Source: Cognatundibacterium griseum
GTDB lineage: Bacteria > Pseudomonadota > Gammaproteobacteria > Burkholderiales > Burkholderiaceae_D
Direction of reading: 5' to 3'
Length of the DNA stretch: 64,000 nt
Assembly (NCBI RefSeq): GCF_014284195.1
Contig: NZ_JACOGC010000005.1
Span: forward strand, 291,381 to 355,380
This document shows, piece after piece, positions 1 to 7,827 of this stretch (positions within the stretch are counted from its first letter, which is position 1; the number at the start of each line of letters is the position of its first letter). A model generated the notes under the pieces. That model had not been told where the DNA came from. It did no database searches and worked only from the letters and a program-made list of their open reading frames with translations. The translations under genes and the position numbers were made by a program.

Positions 1-308
1 GCCCCGACGACACTGCCCGCACTGGTTCCCACGATCACGTCAGCAAAAATTCCCTGCGACTCCAGCGCCTTGATCACGCCGATATGCGCAAAACCGCGGG
101 CGGCCCCGCCCCCCAGCGCCAGTCCGATCCGGACAGGACGAGGTGTTTTTTGCACCGCTACCGGCGCGACTTGCTGGGTAACCGCTCCCTGAGTCGCAAG
201 CGGCGTCGTGCCGCAGGCAGACAACATCAGTGCCGTGGTTGCAGCCACCAGCAAAGGAAAAACATCAATGCGCCGACGCATTGCATTCAGTGAAGAAAAT
301 ATCGACAT
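1..308 (-). CDS. patatin-like phospholipase lipoprotein (N-terminal part; runs off the left edge)
   Basis: Reading the minus strand from an ATG at 308 gives 102 codons that stay open to the window edge. The start is a lipoprotein signal peptide: positively charged Arg 11-13, a hydrophobic stretch, and a lipobox LSAC with Cys at about residue 32. From residue 61 the patatin fold begins: the oxyanion-hole glycine motif [12 protein letters not shown], then GTSAGS, whose Ser (about 96) is the family nucleophile. The catalytic Asp would lie outside the window. Patatin lipoproteins hydrolyse acyl esters of lipids; an envelope-anchored acylhydrolase is the expected role, substrate unknown. Sure about the family, not about the full length. 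Confidence 0.88.
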   Translation of the reverse strand, partial: MSIFSSLNAMRRRIDVFPLLVAATTALMLSACGTTPLATQGAVTQQVAPVAVQKTPRPVRIGLALGGGAARGFAHIGVIKALESQGIFADVIVGTSAGSVVG

Positions 309-579
309 AAACCTGCGGTCCCAGCACAAAAATCAGACACAAACAAAACAGGGCAAGAAATGACAACTGCCCGCGAGAGGATGAAAGCCATCCCAAAAGG
401 CAGTGATTATATGACCTTCCCAATGGGGTTGCACGTCGTCACACGTGCGAACCATCATCGATCAGTTCATCTTGAGCGATTTTAGCGGTTGATCACTTTA
501 TTTTCGGCGCAATAAAAGCCAGACCTGACATCAGACGCCAGATGAAAATTTCACGACGATCAGCCATGGCGATATAAAG

Positions 580-613
580 CTGTCATCATATTGACATATT
601 CACCATTGATAAT
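580..613 (+). promoter_or_regulatory. candidate PhoB box and -10 element upstream of cpdB
   Basis: CTGTCAT (580-586), four bases CATA, then TTGACAT (591-597) match the two 7-base direct half-sites of the enterobacterial Pho box in 14 of 18 positions. Exactly 10 bases later comes GATAAT (608-613), which is where the -10 sits in PhoB-activated promoters that lack a -35. The downstream gene encodes a phosphate-releasing nucleotidase, so control by phosphate starvation makes sense. The match is seen in the sequence; regulation by PhoB is inference. Confidence 0.6.
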
Positions 614-682
614 TGCCCGATCATCCGGTCCAGGATGAAAAATAAGCGGCCTGCTCAATAATGATTTACTTCAAAAAGCAAT

Positions 683-696
683 CGATTGCGCAATCG
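683..696. promoter_or_regulatory. 14-base perfect palindrome in the cpdB leader
   Basis: CGATTGCGCAATCG is a perfect dyad, overlapped on its left by a second palindrome GCAATCGATTGC (678-689). It lies about 50 bases before the cpdB start and downstream of the candidate -10, so it could be a repressor operator or a short hairpin in the leader. No known regulator could be assigned. Confidence 0.35.
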
Positions 697-744
697 TTAA
701 AATCATTTAAAACAAGTCTATAAAAATCCACTGGGAATCATCCA

Positions 745-2826
745 ATGAAAAAACTTATCTGGCTTTCCCCGCTGGCAACGCTCACGCTTGCAGCCTGCGG
801 TAACAGCAACATCCTCAGCACGACTCCGGCCATTCCTGAAGGCACCACATTGAAAGTAGCGTTGCTGGAAACGACAGACCTGCATCAGAATATCCTGAGC
901 TATGATTATTACGGACTCAAAGCAGACACCAGCCTGGGGCTGGAGAGAACCGCGGCCCTGATCAATTCTGCACGCGCAGAAAACCCGAACACCGTTTTGC
1001 TGGATGATGGCGACGTGATTCAAGGCACCCTGCTTGGCGATTACCAGGCTATCGCCTCGCCGGTTCCTTGCAGCGGTACAATGGCGATTCACAAAGTCAT
1101 GAATGCCTTGAAATACGATGGCGCCGGCGTCGGTAACCATGAATTTAACTACGGCCTGAATTTCCTGAGCCAAATCACGAATACTGATTTTGGTATCAGT
1201 GATGTGACCAAGCCAAGCAATTGCGGCGCCCCGAGTTTCCCAGTTGTGCTGGCCAACGTGGTCGGTGCTACCAGCCAGAAGCCGATTTTCAATCCCTACT
1301 CCATCATTCCGAAACAGTTTTCCGCCACCAAACCGGATGGCACTTCCATGAACGTCACGTTGAACGTCGGCATCATGGGCTTCGTACCACCACAGATCAT
1401 GGATTGGGATCAGAAATACCTGGCCGGCAAAGTCATGGTCAACGGTGTCGTTGAAACTGCCAATCAGTATGTTCCTGAGATGCGCAACAAGGGTGCCGAC
1501 CTCGTCGTCGCGCTGTCACACGGCGGGCTGGATGCATCGGCTTACAGCCCTAAAATGGAAAACGGCAGCCTGTACCTGTCCACCACCGGTATCGACGCCC
1601 TGATGCTGGGCCACTCACATCTGATTTTCCCGCAGGCTAAAGAAGTCAACGCGCCGAAAATCGATGCTTCGCTGGCTGCACTGCCTGCGGATAAAGTTGA
1701 TACCGCCAAGGGTCTGATCAATGGCATACCGGCAGTCATGGCGCAAAGCTGGGGCCGCCGCCTGGGCATCATTCAGATGACCCTGAAATACCAGAGCGGA
1801 AAATGGGTAGTTCAGAAAGATCTGACCAACGTCGAAGCACGCGGTTTCAAATACAAAGACGGCATCACCATCGTTGATGCCGATGCGTCTGTAGCGCCAC
1901 TGGTCGATACGGAACACAAAGCAACGCTTGCTTATGCCACTCAGCCGTTAGGCACCACAACCGACTTTGAAATGTCCGCCTATTTTGCACTGGTCGGCGA
2001 TGTCAGCGCGATTCAGATCGTGAATCAGGCGCAGATCGATTATGTTAAAAACTTCATTGCCAACTCAACCGACGCCACGATCGCCAGCTATAAATCCATC
2101 CCGGTGATCTCCTGCAGCGCACCGTTCAAAGCTGGCCGTAATGGCGCAACCGACTTTACCGATGTGGCACCAACCGCCACCAGCACCAGTCCGGTCGGCC
2201 TCCAGGTGCGCAACCCGGGCGACCTCTATTTGTACGGCAATAACAATCTGCAAGCCGTTAAAATCAAAGGTTCCGATCTGAAAAACTGGCTGGAAACCTC
2301 CGCCAAACAGTTTGCCCAGATCAATCCGGCGCTGACCACCGAGCAGGATCTGGTTCCATCCTACTCAACCATCTACAACTATGATGTGTTCTACGCTGAA
2401 AACAATGCGCTGCAATACCAGATTGACGTCACTCAGCCAGTCGGAAGCCGTATCGTGAATCTGACCTATGCCGGCAAACCGGTCGCAGCCACTGATGATT
2501 TCATCGTCGGCACCAATGATTACCGCGCTGGCGGCGGCGGTAATTTCCCGGGAATCGACGGCAGCAAAACCATCATCAAATCGCCGGATGCCAATCAGGC
2601 CGTTGTCAGCAGATATCTGAAGAAGCAAAGCAAAATCACGCTGGCGAATAATGGTTCCGGCCAGAGCTGGAGTTTTGTCAAAGTCGCGACACAAGGTCCG
2701 GTCATTCTGCGTTCAGCGCCGGGCAAACTGGCCGTCGCGAATACCGCAGGTCTGGCACGTGTGAAGTCTGAAGGTGCACTGGATGCCAATGGCTTCTCCA
2801 AATATGCCATCGATCTGAGCAAATAA
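745..2826 (+). CDS. cpdB: 2',3'-cyclic-nucleotide 2'-phosphodiesterase/3'-nucleotidase, lipoprotein form
   Basis: 693 residues. Begins with a lipoprotein signal peptide, lipobox LAAC with Cys at 18, unlike the soluble periplasmic enterobacterial enzyme. The metallophosphatase domain follows: ETTDLH (Asp45, His47), LDDGD (Asp90), GNHEFNYG (Asn131, His132), LSHGG and LGHSH, which together bind the two metals. The C-terminal 5'-nucleotidase domain has the typical YQIDVTQP and GTNDYRAGGGG substrate-binding segments. Sequence character is closer to CpdB than to UshA. It should dephosphorylate cyclic and 3'-nucleotides outside the inner membrane, yielding phosphate and nucleosides. Preceded by a candidate Pho box; ends in a strong terminator, so probably transcribed alone. 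Confidence 0.9.
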   Translation: MKKLIWLSPLATLTLAACGNSNILSTTPAIPEGTTLKVALLETTDLHQNILSYDYYGLKADTSLGLERTAALINSARAENPNTVLLDDGDVIQGTLLGDYQAIASPVPCSGTMAIHKVMNALKYDGAGVGNHEFNYGLNFLSQITNTDFGISDVTKPSNCGAPSFPVVLANVVGATSQKPIFNPYSIIPKQFSATKPDGTSMNVTLNVGIMGFVPPQIMDWDQKYLAGKVMVNGVVETANQYVPEMRNKGADLVVALSHGGLDASAYSPKMENGSLYLSTTGIDALMLGHSHLIFPQAKEVNAPKIDASLAALPADKVDTAKGLINGIPAVMAQSWGRRLGIIQMTLKYQSGKWVVQKDLTNVEARGFKYKDGITIVDADASVAPLVDTEHKATLAYATQPLGTTTDFEMSAYFALVGDVSAIQIVNQAQIDYVKNFIANSTDATIASYKSIPVISCSAPFKAGRNGATDFTDVAPTATSTSPVGLQVRNPGDLYLYGNNNLQAVKIKGSDLKNWLETSAKQFAQINPALTTEQDLVPSYSTIYNYDVFYAENNALQYQIDVTQPVGSRIVNLTYAGKPVAATDDFIVGTNDYRAGGGGNFPGIDGSKTIIKSPDANQAVVSRYLKKQSKITLANNGSGQSWSFVKVATQGPVILRSAPGKLAVANTAGLARVKSEGALDANGFSKYAIDLSK

Positions 2827-2856
2827 GTAACTGACTTTCAGAACCTTGCATGACCA

Positions 2857-2888
2857 ACGCACTTCCATGTCCAGTGGAAGTGCGTTTT
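2857..2888 (+). terminator. rho-independent terminator after cpdB
   Basis: ACGCACTTCCA and TGGAAGTGCGT form a perfect 11-base-pair stem around a 7-base loop, followed by TTTTCC. It lies 30 bases after the cpdB stop and only 17 bases before the next start codon. Confidence 0.85.
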
Positions 2889-2904
2889 CCCGTTTAAATA
2901 AACC

Positions 2905-3636
2905 ATGAAAATATTGTTGATCATCACCCTGTTCAGCCTGTTCGTCAGCGCATGCACGCCCGCCCCCAGCGCTCTGCCCACGACTGCTGAAATTGAATCC
3001 GCCGGAATGCGCGCCATGCACGGACAGCAAGACGAAGCTTTTCAGCATCTCCGCATCTGGGCAAAACAAGGCAATCCACAGGCGCAACGCGAACTGGGAT
3101 TAGCGCTCAGCGCCAAGACAGATCAGTATCCGGAAGCCATTCACTGGCTGGAGCAGGCCGCCAAGGGCGGCGATGCACAGGCGCAATTCGCAGTCGCTGA
3201 AGCAAATTACAAATCCGGACTGGGATTAACCCAAAACTTCACGCTCGCCTGGCAATGGTATGAACGGGCAGCCAACCAGCACCACCCCAAAGCCAGCTTC
3301 ATGCTGGCACGTATGGCGAAATATGGAGAAGGCACCAGACAAGATCTGCAAACATCCGTCCATTGGCTGCAAATCGCCAGCGATCAGGGAAATGCGCAGG
3401 CGATGTTCCTGCTGTCGAATGCTTATGCTGCAGGTGAAGGTGTACAAGTAAATCCCCAAAAAGCCAGAGAGTGGCTGGAACGATCAGCAGAAGGAGATTA
3501 CCCGGTCGCCATCCATGCCCTCGCTCTGGAGCTGAGCGGATCCACAGAAAACCGGCCGACTGATTTGCAGACGTCGCGGCATCTGATCAAAGAAGCCTCA
3601 GATGAGCGATTGTTGAGATGGAACAGGTATCAATAA
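2905..3636 (+). CDS. Sel1-repeat (TPR-like) lipoprotein
   Basis: 243 residues. Signal peptide ends in the lipobox VSAC (Cys 17), so it is probably an outer-membrane or periplasmic lipoprotein. Residues about 50-210 hold four or five Sel1-like repeats, recognisable by the recurring pattern A-x-x-x-L-A-x-x-Y/K...A-x-x-W-x-x-x-A (for example HWLEQAAKGGDAQAQF, QWYERAANQHHPKASF, EWLERSAEGDYPVAIH). Sel1 repeats form helical solenoids that bind partner proteins; no enzymatic residues are expected. The partner is unknown. A terminator separates it from cpdB, and no clear ribosome site is visible before the ATG. Confidence 0.82.
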   Translation: MKILLIITLFSLFVSACTPAPSALPTTAEIESAGMRAMHGQQDEAFQHLRIWAKQGNPQAQRELGLALSAKTDQYPEAIHWLEQAAKGGDAQAQFAVAEANYKSGLGLTQNFTLAWQWYERAANQHHPKASFMLARMAKYGEGTRQDLQTSVHWLQIASDQGNAQAMFLLSNAYAAGEGVQVNPQKAREWLERSAEGDYPVAIHALALELSGSTENRPTDLQTSRHLIKEASDERLLRWNRYQ

Positions 3637-4034
3637 CAAGAAAATAGGAAAGAAACGATCTTTTAGATCTTATTTTCGCATGTCATTTTTAATATACGGC
3701 AACAAAAAAGACGGCAGCATTGCACTACCGTCTTCTTATGCTTCGCCAAAAACAACGAGGAATCCGAGAAACCTCAATTCGCAATCATTGCGGAGTCATA
3801 ATGCATCAATTTTCTTTCTACTTCGCACATAACCGGCACAACAGAAACAACCGGGGCTCAAAAAACAATAACTCTGAAAGTAAGATAATTTTTTATGCCA
3901 ACCTCCCGTTTTGAACCAGTTACAGCTTCACTATAGGCTTTTCATCAAAAACCGGAAGAAAATTAAAACTATCTGCATCGGATACAAGATTGAGAAAATT
4001 AAATAAATTAAATAACTCAACCCTTGCCACCCCA
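3637..4034. other. AT-rich convergent intergenic region
   Basis: About 400 bases between the convergent Sel1 gene and sppA. It holds one hairpin terminator (3708-3734) and a tandem 9-base repeat AAATTAAAT (3996-4013). A 64-codon plus-strand frame (3720-3914) has no start signal or protein-like composition. Nothing else is supported. Confidence 0.55.
3708..3734 (-). terminator. hairpin with minus-strand U-run
   Basis: AAGACGGCAG and CTACCGTCTT pair with one mismatch around a 7-base loop. Read on the minus strand the stem is followed by a run of six T, so it can stop transcription coming from sppA, although it lies 300 bases beyond that gene; it may also act on the Sel1 transcript. Confidence 0.6.
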
Positions 4035-5027
4035 TCAGTGTAAAAAGTTTTTATTCCCCTTCCAGAGAGAGGTCATTGCAGCAGCCCCCATCGACGCACC
4101 GAATTTCTTCAAAACTCTCTCCGGCAAGCCATCTTTCTGCGTATAGTCGACAACGTTATCAGCCTTGAATACATCACGGGCAACTGTGTCGATCGTGCCA
4201 AAATCGTCTGCCAGTCCCATTTCAACAGCCTTGCTGCCAATCCAGAACAAGCCGGAGAATGTATCAGGTGTCTCTTTCAGACGTGCGCCCCGCCCTTTGC
4301 GAACGACATCAATAAACTGGGCATGTATCTCATTGAGCATTGCTTGCGAATAAGCCTTCTGCTTTTCCGTCTGCGGAGAAAACGGATCCATAAATCCTTT
4401 ATTTTCACCCGCAGTCATCATCCGGCGCTCAACTCCCAGCTTACTCATTAAGCCAGTAAAACCAAAACCATCCATCAGCACACCGATAGAACCGACCACG
4501 CTGGCTTTGTTCACATAGATTTTGTCAGCCGCCGAAGCAATGTAGTAGCCGCCTGACGCACAAATTTCGTTCACGACAACATACAATTTTTTATCCGGAT
4601 ACTCTGTCCTGAGGCGAACGATTTCATCATTAATCATGCCGGCCTGAACCGGACTCCCTCCGGGACTGTTAATGCTGAGAATAACGCCAACCGATCCCTC
4701 GTCTTCAAACGCACGATCGAGCGCAGGAATCACCTCGCGCGCACTCGCATTACCTTCCGAATCAATTTCACCATCAATTTCGACTAATGCGGTATGCCGG
4801 CCAGGACTTTTCATTTCTATATCACTCAACCCTGCGATTTGGTAAATACTAAATACGATCAATATCAGGGTCGTCAATTTAAAGAAAATTCCCCAGCGCC
4901 GGCGCAAACGTTGTTCGCGCAAGGTTTCAAATGCCAGCTTTTCCAGGACATCCCGCTCCCAGCCAGCACTGGAAACATTTGCGCTTGCCGCGGACGTATC
5001 CGTTTGCGGTGTTTGTTCATTTATCAT
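4035..5027 (-). CDS. sppA: signal peptide peptidase SppA (S49 family), short form
   Basis: 330 residues from the ATG at 5027; a GTG directly before it (5030) is also possible. One membrane helix at about 47-66 follows a basic cytoplasmic segment rich in Arg. The protease domain shows SINSPGGSP (about 119-126), the nucleophile Ser158 in CASGGYYIA, and Lys210 in AGENKGFMDPF; the 52-residue spacing between Ser and Lys is that of the short Ser/Lys dyad enzymes. It degrades signal peptides left in the inner membrane. It closes a minus-strand run with rluC, the HAD phosphatase and the Rieske gene, 14 bases after the Rieske stop. Confidence 0.92.
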   Translation of the reverse strand: MINEQTPQTDTSAASANVSSAGWERDVLEKLAFETLREQRLRRRWGIFFKLTTLILIVFSIYQIAGLSDIEMKSPGRHTALVEIDGEIDSEGNASAREVIPALDRAFEDEGSVGVILSINSPGGSPVQAGMINDEIVRLRTEYPDKKLYVVVNEICASGGYYIASAADKIYVNKASVVGSIGVLMDGFGFTGLMSKLGVERRMMTAGENKGFMDPFSPQTEKQKAYSQAMLNEIHAQFIDVVRKGRGARLKETPDTFSGLFWIGSKAVEMGLADDFGTIDTVARDVFKADNVVDYTQKDGLPERVLKKFGASMGAAAMTSLWKGNKNFLH

Positions 5028-5041
5028 CACGTCAGTTTCAA

Positions 5042-5401
5042 TCAGGCAATAACAGGTTGAATATAATCATCAGGATGCCAGTAAATCATTCCATCCGATT
5101 CGGTTACATGGATTTTTCTCAAACGGGCTCCGCGGCATGGTCCGCCTGAACAATGACCTGTTTCAGGTTCGTAAATAGCGCCATGCGTTGCGCACATGAT
5201 GTAAAGCCCGCTCGATTCCAGAAACTCGCCGGGATTCCAGTCCAGCTCCACCGGCACATGGGCGCACCGGTTCAGATAAGCATGCACAGCACCCGCATAA
5301 CGAATCACAAAACCAACTGCATCATCACTGCCGGCAGTCACCGGAAAGCGAATACCCAATCCGCCTTCAATTAAGGCATCAGACTGGCAAATTGATATCA
5401 T
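5042..5401 (-). CDS. Rieske [2Fe-2S] domain protein
   Basis: 119 residues from the ATG at 5401, chosen because GGGAG lies five bases upstream; a GTG at 5407 is the alternative. The protein is essentially a lone Rieske domain: C46-x-H48 (CAH) and C70-x-x-H73 (CATH) hold the cluster, followed by a glycine/proline loop GGPC. Such small ferredoxin-like Rieske proteins pass electrons to oxygenases or reductases; the partner cannot be named from the sequence. It sits 22 bases after the HAD phosphatase gene and directly before sppA, an arrangement I recall as common in Burkholderiales, with no clear functional link. Confidence 0.88.
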   Translation of the reverse strand: MISICQSDALIEGGLGIRFPVTAGSDDAVGFVIRYAGAVHAYLNRCAHVPVELDWNPGEFLESSGLYIMCATHGAIYEPETGHCSGGPCRGARLRKIHVTESDGMIYWHPDDYIQPVIA

Positions 5402-5423
5402 TGTCACTCCCGCTCCACTCTTC

Positions 5424-6083
5424 TCAGGCGTTTTGCATCAGCCAGGCATGCAAATCACGTACAGTTTTTGCCGAATACAACGGGTTCAGCGCAGCCAGCG
5501 CATCGGCCTGGTGCGCGCCGTATTCAACCGCGACAGAAGCTGCGCCGGCATTGTTTGCCATCTGAAGATCATGCGTGGTGTCACCAATCATCAGTGTTCT
5601 CTGCATATCCTGCCCCAACTCCCGCGTCAGTTCCTGCAACATCGCAGGATGTGGCTTGGAAAAGGTTTCATCAGAGCATCGTGTTGCATCGAATACTGAA
5701 GTCAGTTTTGCTGTATGTAACGCACGGCTCAGACCAACCCTGCTTTTACCGGTTGCCACCGCCAGGAAATATCCCTCCTGCACCAGCTCATTCAGCATAT
5801 CCCGCACACCGTCAAACAATGGCAGCTCGTGATCTTTAAGCAAATAATGGTAACGATAGCGCTCCACCATCCGCGGATAGTATTTAGGGTCAATGTCCGG
5901 TATCGCTGCTTTCATCGCATCAGCCAGCGACAAACCGATCACATAAGATGCAGCACTGTGATCCGGAACAGGCAACCCAAGATCCTTTGCTGCAGCCTGA
6001 ATGCACTGCACGATCGTGGCAGTGCTGTCCATCAGCGTACCGTCCCAATCAAAGACAATAAAATCAAACTGCTTTTTTGACAT
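5424..6083 (-). CDS. HAD-superfamily phosphatase, phosphoglycolate phosphatase-like
   Basis: 219 residues. Class I HAD fold: motif I DWDGTLMD (nucleophile Asp12, acid Asp14), a helical cap region (about 20-90), motif II VATGKS, motif III lysine in SKPHP, motif IV MIGDTTHD. These are the residues for Mg-dependent phosphate ester hydrolysis. The family resemblance is to Gph-like phosphatases, but the true substrate cannot be decided by sequence and I leave the symbol empty. Followed closely by the Rieske gene and preceded by rluC, with 115 bases between. Confidence 0.88.
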   Translation of the reverse strand: MSKKQFDFIVFDWDGTLMDSTATIVQCIQAAAKDLGLPVPDHSAASYVIGLSLADAMKAAIPDIDPKYYPRMVERYRYHYLLKDHELPLFDGVRDMLNELVQEGYFLAVATGKSRVGLSRALHTAKLTSVFDATRCSDETFSKPHPAMLQELTRELGQDMQRTLMIGDTTHDLQMANNAGAASVAVEYGAHQADALAALNPLYSAKTVRDLHAWLMQNA

Positions 6084-6198
6084 GTTCTTAAATGCTCAGT
6101 TATTTCAAAATAGCAACTATGTTGCCGGAAAATAACGGCATCATACCACTTTGGCAAAGTAAGTTTTGAGCGACTGGCTCACGCCACGAGTCGCAAGA

Positions 6199-7206
6199 TC
6201 ATCCCAGGCTGAACAAAAATGCCTCGCAATCTTCAGGTAATCGGGCATTCACCGTCATGACCTTTCCATTTTCCGGATGCATAAAAGTAATCTGATGTGC
6301 ATGCAGGAACATCCTTTTAAAAGCACCGTGATCCGTATTTGCCTTCTGTAAGGATTTATTCAAGGCGAAGTCGCCATATTTCTCATCTCCGACAATCGGA
6401 AATCCGCTGGCCGACAAGTGCACCCGAATCTGGTGGGTACGTCCCGTCTTCAACTCCGCCTCCAACAAAGCAAAACGCTGGTATTTTTTCTTCAGGGAAA
6501 ATATCGTATGAGATGCCATCCCATCCGCCTGCACCCGTACCCGTCGCTCACCGTCTGCAGTCGTGTATTTATGCAATGGCAATTTGACATGCTGCCGGGC
6601 ATTTTTCCAATCCCCGGCAATCAAGGTGTAATAGCGCTTGTCAGTGACGCCATCACGCATCTGTTCATGCAAATTAGTTAATGCAGTACGTTTTTTTGCA
6701 ATTAACAGTATTCCGGAGGTTTCACGATCCAGGCGATGCACCAGTTCCAGAAATTTAGCTTCCGGCCGGGAAGCCCTCAGTTGCTCAATCACGCCATAGC
6801 TGACGCCTGAGCCGCCATGTACAGCGACACCTGCTGGTTTATCAATAATCAACAAATAAGGGTCTTCATACAAAATAGGAAATTCCAGCTTAGGCACCAC
6901 CTGCACAGACGTTTCGGCGACACGGATAGGCGGAATCCTCACCACGTCCCCCTCTGCCAGGCGATACAACTGATCTATGCGCCCTTTGTTAACCCTCACC
7001 TCGCCGGAACGTAAAACTCGATAAATATGGCTTTTAGGCACCCCTTTGCAAATGCGCAGCAGGAAATTATCGATACGCTGACCTGCCTCTTCTTCTGAAA
7101 TAGTCAGCAACTGCACGCGTGGCTGCGACGTCGAAGACTGCTCGGGGAAAGAATTTTGCATTTGTTTTTGCTTCGTTTCCCGATTAATTGTCGCTAAGTC
7201 CTTCAT
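6199..7206 (-). CDS. rluC: 23S rRNA pseudouridine synthase RluC
   Basis: 335 residues. An S4 RNA-binding domain (about 42-100; RIDNFLL, RVNKGRI) precedes the RluA-type catalytic domain with ELVHRLDRETSG, where Asp160 is the catalytic residue. RluC makes pseudouridines at 955, 2504 and 2580 of 23S rRNA in E. coli. The N-terminal 30 residues are Gln/Ser rich and look disordered. Transcribed away from rne; this divergent pair is also found in E. coli, which supports the RluC rather than RluD assignment. Confidence 0.92.
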   Translation of the reverse strand: MKDLATINRETKQKQMQNSFPEQSSTSQPRVQLLTISEEEAGQRIDNFLLRICKGVPKSHIYRVLRSGEVRVNKGRIDQLYRLAEGDVVRIPPIRVAETSVQVVPKLEFPILYEDPYLLIIDKPAGVAVHGGSGVSYGVIEQLRASRPEAKFLELVHRLDRETSGILLIAKKRTALTNLHEQMRDGVTDKRYYTLIAGDWKNARQHVKLPLHKYTTADGERRVRVQADGMASHTIFSLKKKYQRFALLEAELKTGRTHQIRVHLSASGFPIVGDEKYGDFALNKSLQKANTDHGAFKRMFLHAHQITFMHPENGKVMTVNARLPEDCEAFLFSLG

Positions 7207-7557
7207 TTTGAATATATAATCATTTGTGCTTCAGCAATTACGCTTGAGCAGTGTAAGAGAAATAAACGACTATTTTACACAGGGGTCAGTTCATCAGCCT
7301 CGCCTGTTCGCAAATATGATGAAAAAGATGTGTATGCGACGGCATCTGCAACCAGGGTAATAACCGATTGTTATTATCGGGTCTGAGCAGAAGCGGTTGG
7401 ATCAGAGAGTACAGATAGCAAGGATAAATAGGATAAGAGAGGCTGGTTCGCACTGCACCGCTGCGCTTATCCTGAAATTGATTTTTGTAGTAAAGGCGAT
7501 TCCGTCAGGCACAACAGAAAAAGATGGCCTGACACCAAAGTTGCGCATCGCCTGGCG

Positions 7558-7585
7558 TTGACTTTAGCTATTGCACAAATATAGC
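7558..7585 (+). promoter_or_regulatory. candidate sigma-70 promoter for rne
   Basis: TTGACT (7558-7563), 16-base spacer, TATAGC (7580-7585). Five and four of six bases match the consensus hexamers. Weak evidence on its own. Confidence 0.35.
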
Positions 7586-7802
7586 TGAAGAAATAATGCG
7601 GGGAACGTGTGCACTCGGCTTTCTATTGAAATTTTTACGCGCCTGGCGCGAAGCAGAAAAAATGACAAATAATATTGCATGCAGCCTTGTGCTGATTGCA
7701 GTCATTCTGCTGCGCCACTGGCATTTACCCTGCCCTCATACTCCGTCCTGCATACATCCCCGATAGCACAGCTGCCTTATTATAATAAAGTGCGGCAAAA
7801 GA

Positions 7803-7821
7803 TGACCAAAAGGTCACGGAG
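7803..7821 (+). promoter_or_regulatory. short dyad and ribosome binding site of rne
   Basis: TGACC-AAAA-GGTCA (7803-7816) is a five-pair hairpin ending one base before GGAG (7818-7821), which stands six bases from the ATG. The hairpin is close enough to influence ribosome access. Seen in sequence; effect is inference. Confidence 0.45.
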
Positions 7822-7827
7822 TAAAAA

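Larger units (their letters stand above)
309..744. other. divergent intergenic region between patatin gene and cpdB
   Basis: No convincing gene lies in these 436 bases. The right half holds the cpdB control region: a candidate Pho box (580-597), a -10 hexamer (608-613) and a 14-base perfect palindrome (683-696), listed separately. The left half should hold the patatin promoter, which I could not pin down. Confidence 0.6.
7207..7827. other. rluC-rne divergent intergenic region and long rne leader
   Basis: 621 bases with no believable gene. A candidate promoter for rne lies at 7558-7585, leaving a leader of over 230 bases. Small dyads seen: TAATAA/TTATTA with overlapping CCGAT/ATCGG (7358-7380), and TGACC-AAAA-GGTCA (7803-7816) just before the ribosome site. 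A long structured leader fits the known autoregulation of RNase E in enterobacteria through its 5' untranslated region; whether these dyads serve that role is unknown. Confidence 0.5.

Noticed and set aside
84..293. 69-codon plus-strand frame at the left edge
   Set aside because: Opposite the patatin gene, which has clear family motifs.
3720..3914. 64-codon frame in the gap before sppA
   Set aside because: No ribosome site, overlaps the hairpin, composition not protein-like.
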